IMG/VR virus record: IMGVR_UViG_3300025120_000276
Location: 1 to 32,557 of that record
From: a virus
Strand: one strand, 5' to 3'
DNA length: 32,557 nucleotides
Shown: positions 7,050 through 15,681 of the stretch, one piece after another
Layout: each line of letters opens with the position of its first letter
Position numbering within the stretch: position 1 is the stretch's first letter
The notes under the pieces: generated by a model
The model's database searches: none
Told to the model about the DNA's origin: nothing
The model's input: the letters and a program-made list of their open reading frames with translations, nothing else
Translations under genes and position numbers: made by a program

Positions 7050-9020
7050 ATGGCGAGGAAATATAAAAAGAAATCAGATTACTGGCAGAAGTTTAACAAA
7101 GAACAGAGTCTTTCGGATTTGGTGCAGCCAAGTCAGCCAGAAGAGTCTTACTCACCGGATCTAGTAGGGGAGGCGTTTTACACATCTGACGCTTCTTATG
7201 GTCATGTTTCAAAAGCTAGAACAAATAGCACACCAACAAATAGAGCCACCAGAGTAAATGCCGCTGCTGTAAGAACTACGATAGATAGGTTCTCCAGTAT
7301 TCGGAAAGGTTTACTGCCGTATGAGTATGCAAGTGACGGAGTGCATGTGCGTGAGGGCATAGAGCTTTGCCAGAAGGCATACGCTAATGTGGCAGTATTC
7401 AGGAATGCTATAGACATCATGTCTGAGTTCGCCAATACCGATGTCTACCTTGAAGGTGGTACGAAGAAGAGCCGGGAGTTCTTCACAGAGTTTTTCAAAA
7501 GAGTTAACTTAATAAACCTCAAGGACCAATATTTTCGTGAATATTACCGCAGTGGCAACATATTCATATACCGTTTTGACGGCGAGTTTAAAGCTGATGA
7601 TTATGCTAGGCTTATGAACCAAGTAGGTGCTATAAACCCTAGCGCCAACAAAATACCTGTCAAGTATGCTGTACTAAACCCATTTGATATAGTCGCTAAA
7701 AGAGCTTCTACTTTTAACATTGGAGCCTATGAGAAAGTCCTTTCTGAGTATGAGCTTTCTAGACTTCAGAACCCTCAAACAGAAGAAGACCAGCAAATTT
7801 ATGACTCATTGGACGAAGATCTAAAAAAGGTAGTAGATGATGGAGGTTACTACACAGACGGCGTTAAGATCAAGCTAGATCCGCAACGCCTGAGCTTTTC
7901 CTTCTACAAAAAACAAGATTACGAGCCATTCGCAATTCCATTCGGGTATCCAGTCCTAGAGGATATCAATGCTAAGCTTGAGCTTAAGAAGATGGACCAA
8001 GCCATCACTCGTACTGTTGAAAATGTAATTCTCCTCATCACCATGGGGGCTGAACCAGAAAAGGGCGGTATTAATGGGAACAACATCAACGCTATTCAAA
8101 ACTTATTTAAGAACGAATCAGTAGGTCGTGTTTTGGTATCTGACTATACAACCAAAGCAGACTTCGTGATTCCAGACCTTAATAAGGTGCTTGGACCTGC
8201 TAAGTATGAAATACTTAATCAAGATATTAAGCAAGGTTTACAGAATATTGTCTTAGGTGAAGAGAAGTATAATTCAACACAAGTAAAGGCCCAGATATTT
8301 ATAGACAGGCTCCAAGAGGCACGGCAATCATTCATGAACGACTTTTTGCAGAAAGAGGTTAAGAGAATCGCCAAGAGTCTTGGTTTCAAATCTTACCCTA
8401 CCGTTTGCATGAAAGATGTTGACATGCGTGACGAGGTACAGCTTATGCGTGTAGCTACTAGACTTATGGAAGTTGGAGTACTTACTCCTCAACAAGGCAT
8501 GGATATGTTCCACACAGGGAGGTTCCCCAACTCTGAAGACATCGCCCCTGCACAAAAAGACTTTGTAGAAAAAAGAAAGGAGGGTTACTACAATCCTATT
8601 GTAGGAGGTGTGCCTATGATTGAAGACGAGGTCTCTGTAGACCCAAAAACTAATAGCACTCCCAAGGCTGCTGGTAGGCCCAATGATACCACAACGACAG
8701 AAGCTAACTATTCCCGTTCAAACATCCAAACTACCATATATGAAGTAGAGGCGCTTATTTCACAAGCCAAGGGTCAAATGAAAGAAAAGCTTGATTCAGA
8801 GGAGCTTGACAAGCAGCAGAGCGATATGGTTACAAAACTTTGTGAGTCTATCGTGTGTGCTTCTGACAAGAAGAATTGGGGACAAACTTTATCAGCTTGC
8901 ATACAAGACTTTAACGCCATCGAAGATTTAAATACATTAGACAGCATTTTAAGTGTAAGCACTAAGCATAACTTGGATGTTTATGCATCCGCAATTTTAT
9001 ATCATAGCAATGAAAATTAA
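7050..9020 (+). CDS. Portal protein
   Basis: A 656-residue protein placed directly after the large terminase and before the protease/scaffold and capsid genes, the standard place for the portal. It has a basic N terminus. A mixed alpha/beta core spans about 100-480, including repeated YxxExE-like helices and the long segment around 420-450 resembling the portal stem/clip helices. A Thr/Asn-rich linker (about 535-560) and a charged C-terminal helix follow. The portal forms the dodecameric ring through which DNA enters and leaves and on which the prohead is nucleated. No catalytic motif is expected. The call rests mostly on context, size and general resemblance to myovirus-type portals. Confidence 0.85.
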   Translation: MARKYKKKSDYWQKFNKEQSLSDLVQPSQPEESYSPDLVGEAFYTSDASYGHVSKARTNSTPTNRATRVNAAAVRTTIDRFSSIRKGLLPYEYASDGVHVREGIELCQKAYANVAVFRNAIDIMSEFANTDVYLEGGTKKSREFFTEFFKRVNLINLKDQYFREYYRSGNIFIYRFDGEFKADDYARLMNQVGAINPSANKIPVKYAVLNPFDIVAKRASTFNIGAYEKVLSEYELSRLQNPQTEEDQQIYDSLDEDLKKVVDDGGYYTDGVKIKLDPQRLSFSFYKKQDYEPFAIPFGYPVLEDINAKLELKKMDQAITRTVENVILLITMGAEPEKGGINGNNINAIQNLFKNESVGRVLVSDYTTKADFVIPDLNKVLGPAKYEILNQDIKQGLQNIVLGEEKYNSTQVKAQIFIDRLQEARQSFMNDFLQKEVKRIAKSLGFKSYPTVCMKDVDMRDEVQLMRVATRLMEVGVLTPQQGMDMFHTGRFPNSEDIAPAQKDFVEKRKEGYYNPIVGGVPMIEDEVSVDPKTNSTPKAAGRPNDTTTTEANYSRSNIQTTIYEVEALISQAKGQMKEKLDSEELDKQQSDMVTKLCESIVCASDKKNWGQTLSACIQDFNAIEDLNTLDSILSVSTKHNLDVYASAILYHSNEN

Positions 9021-9381
9021 TCCTGAAGATATTGAAGTACCTCTCGAAAGTGAGATGACCGTCAAAGACGGTGAAGTTGAGTTGTCAATTGCCAAGAAAT
9101 ATGGCGATTCTGAAGCCGGAGTTTATAAATCGTATATGAGTGTCTGTGCTGCAGATGACAAGTGCATGGTTGACACTAAAGGCATGGACAAAGATGAAAC
9201 TATGAAGTGTTGCTCCGCTCAGTATGGGAAGATGAGAGCTATGATGATGGATGATAGCAAAGGCGAGTTGAGCGAAGATCAAAAGAAACTTCCACCTGCA
9301 CTGCAAAAAGCAATCATCGAGAAGATGAAAAAAGCGGGAAAGTACAAAGACTCCGAAGAGAAAGAGGAAAAAGAAGATTAA
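9010..9381 (+). CDS. Small acidic protein with a Cys cluster, unknown function
   Basis: A 123-residue protein with no family that I recognise. The middle contains four cysteines (SVCAADDKCM and MKCCSAQYGK), followed by a Met-rich run, and the C terminus is a run of Lys/Glu/Asp. I chose ATG 9010, which overlaps the portal stop by 11 bases, over an in-frame ATG at 8977 that would add MFMHPQFYIIA inside the portal gene. It sits between portal and protease-scaffold and ends six bases before the next start, so it is part of the head operon and probably a head-assembly accessory or minor capsid component (inference). Confidence 0.65.
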   Translation: MKINPEDIEVPLESEMTVKDGEVELSIAKKYGDSEAGVYKSYMSVCAADDKCMVDTKGMDKDETMKCCSAQYGKMRAMMMDDSKGELSEDQKKLPPALQKAIIEKMKKAGKYKDSEEKEEKED

Positions 9382-9387
9382 TAACTG

Positions 9388-10881
9388 ATGCCTTATAAAT
9401 ATACTACATTCTTTGAATCAGAAATTTGCGCTCGTCAAATAAACGAGACTTTTGTTTCAAAGGCTTCTTTGGAAGAGCTTGCATCACTCGTCCCCAATGA
9501 CATAGATTTTGAGAAGAATATTGATCTGTTGGGCGTATCATTTAACGCCGCAGTTGTAAATATGTTCAACAAGAACGGTGACGGCCTAAGCACCGAAACA
9601 GCTTTAGCCTACACAGATCAATTCATTCACAAGCCAACGAATATCGAACATAACAAAGAGAAAGTAGTTGGCCACATTGTAACAGCGGGATTTAGTGATT
9701 ACGGTTCTAACCGCATATTATCCAAAGAAGAAGCTGGAAATATTGAAAAACCTTTTAATATAGCTTTGGGGGCTGTTGTTTATAAATCAGTTAATAAACA
9801 GTTTGCTGAACTAATTGATAGATCCACTGACCCAGATGATGAATCTTATTACGGTAAGATATCAACAAGCTGGGAGGTTGGATTTACTAATTATGTTTTA
9901 GCGGTTGGTAGTAGTAAGCTAGAAGAGGCTACTATCATTCGTGACCCTGATAAGATAAAAGAAATGGAACCTTATCTAAGGGCTTATGGTGGTTCTGGAC
10001 AAACAGAGGAAGGGCAACCTATCTATCGTTTGATAACCGGAAACATCTATCCTCTTGGGGTGGGTTTCACTTCTAAACCAGCGGCGGATGTCTCTGGTGT
10101 ATACTCTCCTAAACATTCTAAGAAATCTGTAATAGCTAACGATAGTACAGATATTATTTCACAAAATAAAGAAAAAAACGTAAACAAAGAAAAGATTATT
10201 GCTATGGATACAGAAAATGTCATCTCAGAACTTAAGGAGCTTCTCGTCGAAAAGAAATTTTCGGAAGAGGCTGTTGCTTCTATGACTAGTAATTTTGCTG
10301 ACGCAATTCGTGAGAGCGATGAGAAATACCGTCAGGATATCGAAACTGCTAACTCAGAAAAAGAAGCTGTTCAGAAGGAACAGGAAGACCTAAAATCTTC
10401 TGTTGCTGAACTTCAGGAAAAACTAGAAGAGGCTAACGAGCGTTTGTCCACCTTTGAAACAGAGAAGAAGGCTGAAGAGGCTGTTGCTCGTTTCAATGCA
10501 CGTATGGATGAGCTTGACTCTAAATTCTCACTTGCTGATGAAGATCGTGAGTTCCTAGCTAAAGAAATCAAGTCTCTCGACGAGGCCGAAGAAGCTTTCG
10601 CTTCTTTCTCTGAGAAACTGGAAGTACTTTGGAAGCACAAGAGCAATGCTCATAAAGAAGCTTTCGAAGCAGAAATTCAAGCTCGTATTGACGAGGAAGT
10701 TGCCAAGCGTGTCTCCAAGGCATCCACAGAAGATGTCGATGTTGAAGATGCTCTTGACAATGCAGAACAAACTGATGCTGATGTTTCTAACGTCAACGAA
10801 GCAGTTGCTTCTTCTAACGAGTCATTCGTAGATAAATTTAAAGGCGCATTCTCACGAGAGAATGTAACAATCTCAAGATAA
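9388..10881 (+). CDS. Prohead protease-scaffold fusion
   Basis: A 497-residue protein with two parts. Residues 1-230 look like a phage prohead maturation protease: candidate catalytic histidines are in FIHKPTNIEHNKEKVVGHI (H81, H88, H96), and a candidate serine lies in YGKISTSWEVGF (S149 or S151), an H...S arrangement seen in the prohead-protease superfamily. After a polar linker (about 245-272), residues 273-450 form a long Glu/Lys-rich coiled coil typical of scaffolding proteins. The acidic tail may bind the capsid protein. Protease and scaffold in one chain, with removal by self-cleavage, is known for other phages. An in-frame ATG at 10204 could yield scaffold alone. The catalytic assignment is by eye only. 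Confidence 0.78.
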   Translation: MPYKYTTFFESEICARQINETFVSKASLEELASLVPNDIDFEKNIDLLGVSFNAAVVNMFNKNGDGLSTETALAYTDQFIHKPTNIEHNKEKVVGHIVTAGFSDYGSNRILSKEEAGNIEKPFNIALGAVVYKSVNKQFAELIDRSTDPDDESYYGKISTSWEVGFTNYVLAVGSSKLEEATIIRDPDKIKEMEPYLRAYGGSGQTEEGQPIYRLITGNIYPLGVGFTSKPAADVSGVYSPKHSKKSVIANDSTDIISQNKEKNVNKEKIIAMDTENVISELKELLVEKKFSEEAVASMTSNFADAIRESDEKYRQDIETANSEKEAVQKEQEDLKSSVAELQEKLEEANERLSTFETEKKAEEAVARFNARMDELDSKFSLADEDREFLAKEIKSLDEAEEAFASFSEKLEVLWKHKSNAHKEAFEAEIQARIDEEVAKRVSKASTEDVDVEDALDNAEQTDADVSNVNEAVASSNESFVDKFKGAFSRENVTISR

Positions 10882-10890
10882 AAAAATAAC

Positions 10891-10899
10891 TATTATAAT
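10891..10899 (+). promoter_or_regulatory. Putative leaderless promoter before the decoration/capsid genes
   Basis: TATTATAAT at 10891-10899 lies three to six bases before the ATG at 10903, depending on whether TATTAT or TATAAT is the -10. There is no GTGTAA here and no Shine-Dalgarno sequence. It would give the capsid genes a promoter independent of the portal operon. Confidence 0.4.
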
Positions 10900-10902
10900 A
10901 TT

Positions 10903-11514
10903 ATGTCACTTCGTATTCTACCATTTAGACAATACAGTGAAGAAGATGTTGTAAACCTTTACCGTCTGAAGGATGGTGGCGAACTCGCTGCCACCACTGA
11001 TAGCGGTACTGGAGACGCTGGTGTTTTTGTTAAAGTTTCCAATGGGGATTTTAACGCTGACCCAGTTGCTTACTCATCTGATTCTTACCTTGGAAAAACT
11101 GATTACCCATTCGTGGGACGGGCGCAATACCCGAAAGTCGGTCTCCAAATGGAAGCTGCAACCACTGGTTCTGCAGTTTTAGGTATCTCCCTTCTCCAAA
11201 CCGCTAAAGCGGACGAGAATGGCGAAAAACTTCTTTATAACCCACAGAAGGCTGCCGAACTTCAGGCTGTTCTTCCCGGTCAAGCTGTCCCAGTTGCTAC
11301 CAAAGGTGTGTTTACTGTCGCTGCTTCTGCAGTAGATGGAACTCTCACTCCCGGAACTAAATTCCAAATCTCTGCTAACGCAGGAAAGATTACTGGTGCT
11401 GCTGTAGACGGCGCACTTGCTATTGGAACTGTTATTGGAACTGGATCTCGTGCCTCTCAAAATGGAGAGACTGACTCACTTGCAGGTAACTACTACGTAA
11501 TCAAACTTGGCTAA
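10903..11514 (+). CDS. Putative head decoration/stabilisation protein
   Basis: A 203-residue protein. The N terminus (about 1-110) contains Gly/Asp-rich strands. The C-terminal half (TKGVFTVAASAVDGTLTPG, then GALAIGTVIGTGSRA) resembles the small beta-barrel of capsid decoration proteins, which pattern 'V...G..L...ATG..G.AIG.A'. It lies 24 bases upstream of the major capsid gene, where decoration proteins usually lie. Codon use is biased toward T/C-ending codons like the capsid gene, as expected for an abundant virion protein. The role is inferred from position and general sequence character. Confidence 0.65.
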   Translation: MSLRILPFRQYSEEDVVNLYRLKDGGELAATTDSGTGDAGVFVKVSNGDFNADPVAYSSDSYLGKTDYPFVGRAQYPKVGLQMEAATTGSAVLGISLLQTAKADENGEKLLYNPQKAAELQAVLPGQAVPVATKGVFTVAASAVDGTLTPGTKFQISANAGKITGAAVDGALAIGTVIGTGSRASQNGETDSLAGNYYVIKLG

Positions 11515-11521
11515 TAACCCC

Positions 11522-11529
11522 AGAAAGGA
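11522..11529 (+). promoter_or_regulatory. Ribosome binding site of the major capsid gene
   Basis: AGAAAGGA lies nine bases before the ATG at 11539. It is one of the few clear Shine-Dalgarno sequences in the window and contrasts with the genes that open transcription units without any. Confidence 0.75.
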
Positions 11530-11538
11530 ACTAATCAA

Positions 11539-12669
11539 ATGAAAATTACTTTAAAACGTACCCCAGAACAAATCGAGTTGGTTAAAGCTATGGCTTCTCG
11601 TAATCGCACCGTCGCTTACGAAGCTCAAGTTGCTCTTGCTGAGTTTATCGGACCTGTGCTTGCAGAGGTTATTAACAACGCTCCAACTATTTCGAATCTT
11701 TTCACCTCTCTTCAGTTTAACGCTGATGACAATCCTTCGATCCCTCTTGATCTCTACTATGACATCAACGACGAAGACTATGTGAAAGTTTACAGCCAGT
11801 CTCACGCTGGTGGTCTTCCTACAAACCAAGTCCTTCCTACAGCTTCCGAGCTTAAGGTTGCTACTTACAGTCTCGACACTGCAGTCAGTTTTGATCGCCG
11901 TTATGCTGCTAAGTCTCGCATGGACGTTGTTTCCAAGACCTTCACTCGTGTTGCCCAAGAAATCCTTGCTAAGCAGGAGACTACTTCTGCTTCTCTCGTC
12001 ATGGGTTCACTTGCTGACGCCTCGACCAATAGCACTAAGCACGTTCGTGCTTCTTCTACCACTAGTGGTAAGCGTTTTTTGCTTGATGACATCAACAAGA
12101 TGATGACTCTTTCGAAGCGTATCAACGGATCTTTCCTTGGTGGAACTCCTGCTGCTGGACAAGCCCGTGGAATTACTGACCTAATCGTCTCTCCTGAGGT
12201 TGTCGAAGAGCTTCGCTCGATGGCTTACAATCCTATCAATACAAAAGGTTCTCCTGCTGGTGGAACTGCTTCTGATGGTATTGCAGCCACTGATGAGCTT
12301 CGTAACGCTGTTTACAATTCTGCTGGACTTCCTGAGTTCTACGGCATCTCTATCATGGAGATTCTTGAGCTTGGAGTTGGCAAGAAGTTCACTAGCTTGT
12401 TCAGCACTGCTGCTGGAACCACCAACTATGGTGCTGCTGGTGATGGTCAGTGGGACACTACTGATGATATCGTTGTAGGACTTGACCGCTCTCGTGAATC
12501 TTTGATTCGTGCAGTTGCTGTCGATGCTGACAATGGTGGTGAGTTTAACCTCATCGCTGACGATCAGTACAGCATCCGTCAACAGAAGATTGGATACTTT
12601 GGTTCTCTTGAAGAGGGACGTATGGTTCTTGATGACCGTGCGCTCGTCGGAACTATTGTCCAAGCTTAA
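11539..12669 (+). CDS. Major capsid protein
   Basis: A 376-residue protein following the protease-scaffold and decoration genes. The order of the head module, the length, and the mix of a helical N terminus (about 1-65, probable delta or N-arm), a central spine helix (about 175-195, DDINKMMTLSKRI) and alternating beta strands fit the HK97-fold capsid family. Codon use is strongly biased (GCT, CTT, TCT, CGT, GGA), unlike the more mixed use of neighbouring genes, which signals very high expression. It has a good Shine-Dalgarno sequence and is followed directly by a strong terminator, so the transcript ends after the capsid gene. No proteolysis site can be pinpointed by eye. Confidence 0.88.
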   Translation: MKITLKRTPEQIELVKAMASRNRTVAYEAQVALAEFIGPVLAEVINNAPTISNLFTSLQFNADDNPSIPLDLYYDINDEDYVKVYSQSHAGGLPTNQVLPTASELKVATYSLDTAVSFDRRYAAKSRMDVVSKTFTRVAQEILAKQETTSASLVMGSLADASTNSTKHVRASSTTSGKRFLLDDINKMMTLSKRINGSFLGGTPAAGQARGITDLIVSPEVVEELRSMAYNPINTKGSPAGGTASDGIAATDELRNAVYNSAGLPEFYGISIMEILELGVGKKFTSLFSTAAGTTNYGAAGDGQWDTTDDIVVGLDRSRESLIRAVAVDADNGGEFNLIADDQYSIRQQKIGYFGSLEEGRMVLDDRALVGTIVQA

Positions 12670-12688
12670 TTGACTTAGATAATTTAAA

Positions 12689-12718
12689 GGGTCACCCTTC
12701 GGGGTGGCTCTTTTTTTT
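12689..12718 (+). terminator. Intrinsic terminator after the capsid gene
   Basis: A nine-pair stem (GGGTCACCC with GGGTGGCTC, allowing two G-U pairs) is closed by a UUCG tetraloop and followed by eight T residues. It begins 19 bases after the capsid stop codon. Confidence 0.93.
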
Positions 12719-12735
12719 GTATTTTAATAAAATAC

Positions 12736-12744
12736 GTGTATAAT
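12736..12744 (+). promoter_or_regulatory. GTGTA-type leaderless promoter of the 12750 gene
   Basis: GTGTATAAT at 12736-12744 is followed by five bases and the ATG at 12750. A second TATAAT overlaps the start codon region (12744-12749). It lies just behind the capsid terminator, so a new transcript must begin here. No Shine-Dalgarno sequence. Confidence 0.6.
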
Positions 12745-12749
12745 ATAAT

Positions 12750-13118
12750 ATGGACAATAAATTCGAACAAGTTTCTTATGGTGATGGAGAGACAAATTTC
12801 TTTGGTGCTAAATCAAGTAATGAGCTATCAGATAAACTAGCTAATATTAGTAAAGCTGAAATTAAAGGCTTGGCGGCTAAGGTAGGCTTAAACCCTAATT
12901 ATACCAATCCTATTTTGAAGGATATGATTTTAAAAGAGTTTAGATCTTACCAAGCTAAGAATTCTCCAATTCCCGCACCAAAACAAATGTTCGCTAACGC
13001 TTCCGAAGATGTTATCGATATGTTAAAATCTGTGGGTGATGTAGCCTCAGAGAAGCGGGACGAGAGAATGAAAGAAGATCAGAACAAAAGAACTTCTTTT
13101 GGTCAGTTAGAAGATTAA
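12750..13118 (+). CDS. Head-module protein, unknown function
   Basis: A 122-residue hydrophilic protein. The middle part (about 33-65: SKAEIKGLAAKVGLNPNYTN, then LKDMILKEF) resembles a small helix-extended-helix unit of the SAP or Rho-N type, which could bind nucleic acid. The C terminus is charged (KRDERMKEDQNKRTS) and probably helical. Its place between capsid and the next gene suggests a head-completion or connector accessory, but no family is recognisable. It starts a new transcription unit behind the capsid terminator. Confidence 0.65.
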   Translation: MDNKFEQVSYGDGETNFFGAKSSNELSDKLANISKAEIKGLAAKVGLNPNYTNPILKDMILKEFRSYQAKNSPIPAPKQMFANASEDVIDMLKSVGDVASEKRDERMKEDQNKRTSFGQLED

Positions 13119-13119
13119 A

Positions 13120-13128
13120 GTGTAAGTT
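13120..13128 (+). promoter_or_regulatory. GTGTAA-type leaderless promoter of the 13134 gene
   Basis: GTGTAAGTT is followed by five bases (AATAC) and the ATG at 13134. The site lies directly behind the stop of the preceding gene, and no Shine-Dalgarno sequence is present. Confidence 0.5.
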
Positions 13129-13133
13129 AATAC

Positions 13134-13598
13134 ATGAGTATTATTAGTGATTTAGCTGTTGATGTATTTCAAGATGAGTTTGATAGCGATGCTTCAGTCG
13201 CCACTTCAAGCTCTATTCAAGCTTGGATGGAGAACAACCTAGGACAATTGAACACTTTGATTCATCAAGACTTTAGTGGGACAGGCGCTGTATTAGACAC
13301 AGAGGCGCAGTCCGTCCACAAAGAGCTGTATCTAAGCAATTATTACAGCAAACAATCTAGAAATGCTCTAAGGGGTATTACTAACGCATCTAACGATTCT
13401 AACATATTGTCTTTAAAGGACGGAGAATCCGCTGTGACGTTCGTTAACCGCAATGAGGTGGCCAAGGTCTACAAAGGTCTTGCAAGCGATTCTAAGGCCA
13501 AGCTAGACGACCTAGTGGCTAAATATAATATATATGAAGCTAAGCCCCAACAAGTTGGCGGCTTTGAGGGTGAGATCTATACTGGAGACCCTTCTTAA
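13134..13598 (+). CDS. Putative head-tail connector (adaptor)
   Basis: A 154-residue mostly helical protein. The pattern of short amphipathic helices (SIQAWMENNLGQLNTLIHQDF; ELYLSNYYSKQSRNAL) and the small size resemble the helical adaptor proteins that bind beneath the portal (gp6/gp15-type). It lies last in the rightward head module and ends just before a bidirectional terminator. The function is inferred from position and secondary-structure impression. It could instead be a neck protein of another kind. Confidence 0.6.
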   Translation: MSIISDLAVDVFQDEFDSDASVATSSSIQAWMENNLGQLNTLIHQDFSGTGAVLDTEAQSVHKELYLSNYYSKQSRNALRGITNASNDSNILSLKDGESAVTFVNRNEVAKVYKGLASDSKAKLDDLVAKYNIYEAKPQQVGGFEGEIYTGDPS

Positions 13599-13631
13599 TT
13601 ATTAGTTTTTAAAAACATACAAACGTATATA

Positions 13632-13661
13632 AGAAAGGGCGGTATTTCTACCGCCCTTTCT
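13632..13661. terminator. Bidirectional terminator between convergent genes
   Basis: A perfect 13-bp inverted repeat (AGAAAGGGCGGTA and its complement) with a TTTC loop sits between the stop codons of the rightward 13134 gene and the leftward 14785-13682 gene. T-rich sequence (ATTATTTTTAAT) follows on the plus strand. On the minus strand the downstream tract is weaker (TATATACGTTTGTATG then TTTTT). Confidence 0.88.
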
Positions 13662-13681
13662 ATTATTTTTAATATTAGTTA

Positions 13682-14785
13682 TTAACTAAATATAGCGTCT
13701 GCAAATGCTCCAGATACGAATACTCCGTTGCTAGTATCATTAACACCACCGACCTGAGTTGAGAATGTTAAATCTACTGACTTGTTAGAGCCGATACTAG
13801 AGGAGAAACTCTCACTATCTAGCCTACAACCTTTTAAAGTATACAATACTTTTGTTGCATCATTTTCGTCTTTTAGTGTTAAAGTAACCTCTTTACCCGC
13901 TGTATCATCAAGGATGTCTGCTAGATTTTTAGCTGTAACATCATTACAAATAGCACTGACACTAAGTGTAGCATTAACGGGGAAATCTACAGACCTTGAA
14001 TAAGCAAAACGGGTGCCTAGGCGTTGAAGTGGACTTCTGCTCAAAGGCACAGATAGTGAGGCACTTTGGATATGAATTGCATCATCTGTATCTGGACCAG
14101 TAACGTCAGAAAGGGCTGCTCCGCTCAAGTTAGTAATGTTAACTTGGATATCTCCGGGGCGAAGAGCAGTTATGCTAGAGTCACCGGTCTCGGCTGCAGG
14201 AAGTACAGCAAGACTTTCTATTTTGTTACCATTCGTAATATCTACAGATGGAGTAGAAACCCCACTTATATCTGTAGAGCTACCACTGAGAGTAGTATCA
14301 GAATTTATATTAGCACATTCCATAGACACTGACACTGTTGGCAAAGAACCAACCGCAAGATCTAACGTGTAATCACTCAAAAAGGCGTTACCGAGACCAA
14401 TGACGGACTTTCTGTCTCCTGTAGCAGCCCCAACAGCATCCTGACCTTCGTCAGCTGTCAGGATGTAAAAGTTCGCTCCAGAGCTTTGGACCATATGTCC
14501 AGAAGCAAACTGATTTGATCCACTAATATTGAACCCCAGAGCTTTTTCATTGCCTCCGTCTGTTAGGTAGTAAGAAAAGTCCAACCCTACGGTTGGTGCA
14601 TCCATTACAATGGTATCAAGACGGGCTGCTTGCCCATATTGGTTAATGTCTTGTCTGTTGATTGTGAAATTATAATTAGCACTTTGAACACGCTCTAGTT
14701 GATGGTGTTTAGTTTTTGCGGTAGAACCGATGTCTTCACTAACGTAAAGTGCTTCTGACTGATAAATAACTCTGTTTCTGGCCAT
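13682..14785 (-). CDS. Tail-tube-like structural protein (paralog 2 of 4)
   Basis: A 367-residue beta-rich protein clearly related to the 27097-28194 product. Residues 132-151 (GNAFLSDYTLDLAVGSLPTV) match GNAFLTSYSLGFSVGSLPVV there. HIQSASLSVPLSRSPLQRLG in the second half matches HIQSFAFDIPIQRTDLHGLG. Early blocks such as ANFYIL and FYIL also align. This paralog family probably builds the tail tube or associated rings. Being the last gene of the leftward operon, next to neck-like genes, it may be the main tube protein, which would be the most abundant. That assignment is an inference. A 47-base gap upstream, with an AT-rich stretch but no clear GTGTAA, could hold its own start site. Confidence 0.7.
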   Translation of the reverse strand: MARNRVIYQSEALYVSEDIGSTAKTKHHQLERVQSANYNFTINRQDINQYGQAARLDTIVMDAPTVGLDFSYYLTDGGNEKALGFNISGSNQFASGHMVQSSGANFYILTADEGQDAVGAATGDRKSVIGLGNAFLSDYTLDLAVGSLPTVSVSMECANINSDTTLSGSSTDISGVSTPSVDITNGNKIESLAVLPAAETGDSSITALRPGDIQVNITNLSGAALSDVTGPDTDDAIHIQSASLSVPLSRSPLQRLGTRFAYSRSVDFPVNATLSVSAICNDVTAKNLADILDDTAGKEVTLTLKDENDATKVLYTLKGCRLDSESFSSSIGSNKSVDLTFSTQVGGVNDTSNGVFVSGAFADAIFS

Positions 14786-14832
14786 AATAGTTTATTTTTT
14801 AATGTTTACAATTTTTTTGGGTAAATGTGAAA

Positions 14833-15681
14833 TTAAGAAAATCTATGCCTATGCACTTGAATGTCGAAATCTACGAATCCGACATATAATTCATTGGCTA
14901 AGTTTTTCATTGCTTTTTGAGTGAGTTTAGAGGTTTGTGTATTCTTCACAAAGAATGGATGACCATCCGTGTGTTCAGAAGATAAACCTGTGTATGTGTA
15001 ATTCTCTCCACTTTTAAGATCTCCATTTTCATCTATAGGATGTCCACTCATAGGTATTTGGTTAAACACCTCATCCTGAGAATCTGCGAAGATAGAAAGC
15101 ACCCCGTCTAATTGGAAAGGGTCTTCTGCTAAAATTACTGCCTTTGCCCTAACTGTTGTCTCTTGTTCTCCTCCGAAAGCAAATGGGTCATTATCAACCG
15201 CATTTACTGACAGGAAGGCAGCAGGGACAGCAAGATCGTATGGAGCGATAGCTCCAGTATCATTTACACCAAAATCATACTTTCGGTCAACAATAATATC
15301 CTCTTCTGTGTCATTTGTGAAGTATACGTTAAATTCTTTCCTAAGGTAACCTGTGGGCAAAGTTGTTACTGGGGAGGTTAGCGATATAGTGTCAGGTACC
15401 AAAGCCCTTCCATTATTAAAATCAAAGACAACACCATCACTACGGTCATATGTGTTGTTATTGGCATCCTTTACCCCTGTAGGAATATTGCCATGTCCAC
15501 TCTCATAAACCCATTCTTTGAATGAACTTGTGTATACATTGTAGTCGCTGTCAACACGATAATCGGTAGTCGGGTACAATTGTCCTGAAACCTCCTGATA
15601 AGCTTGGCCTTTTGTGGTTAAAAAGTTATCAAACCAAAGTAAGAAGGAGTTCGTAAATTTATGTTGGAATTGTTCAATCAT
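14833..15681 (-). CDS. Putative tail/neck structural protein
   Basis: A 282-residue protein with mostly beta-type sequence. Examples are ISLTSPVTTLPTGYLRKEF and TVRAKAVILAEDPFQ, plus a C-terminal segment that ends in a His-Arg-rich stretch. No catalytic motif, signal peptide or membrane segment is visible. It overlaps the upstream gene by four bases (ATGA), so it is co-translated with it. It lies between connector-like genes and a tail-tube-like paralog, so a tail-terminator, neck or collar role is likely. I do not recognise a named family. Confidence 0.6.
   Translation of the reverse strand: MIEQFQHKFTNSFLLWFDNFLTTKGQAYQEVSGQLYPTTDYRVDSDYNVYTSSFKEWVYESGHGNIPTGVKDANNNTYDRSDGVVFDFNNGRALVPDTISLTSPVTTLPTGYLRKEFNVYFTNDTEEDIIVDRKYDFGVNDTGAIAPYDLAVPAAFLSVNAVDNDPFAFGGEQETTVRAKAVILAEDPFQLDGVLSIFADSQDEVFNQIPMSGHPIDENGDLKSGENYTYTGLSSEHTDGHPFFVKNTQTSKLTQKAMKNLANELYVGFVDFDIQVHRHRFS

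Noticed and set aside
8953-8958. GTGTAA inside the portal gene, upstream of the 9010 gene
   Set aside because: It lies too far from ATG 8977 or 9010 to fit the spacing of the other sites and is inside coding sequence. It is probably chance.
8977-9009. Upstream ATG for the small Cys-containing gene
   Set aside because: It would add MFMHPQFYIIA deep inside the portal reading frame. The ATG at 9010 gives the short overlap typical of this genome.
12181-12663. Long antisense ORF across the capsid gene
   Set aside because: This follows from the strong codon bias of the capsid gene. It shows no start signal or recognisable domain.
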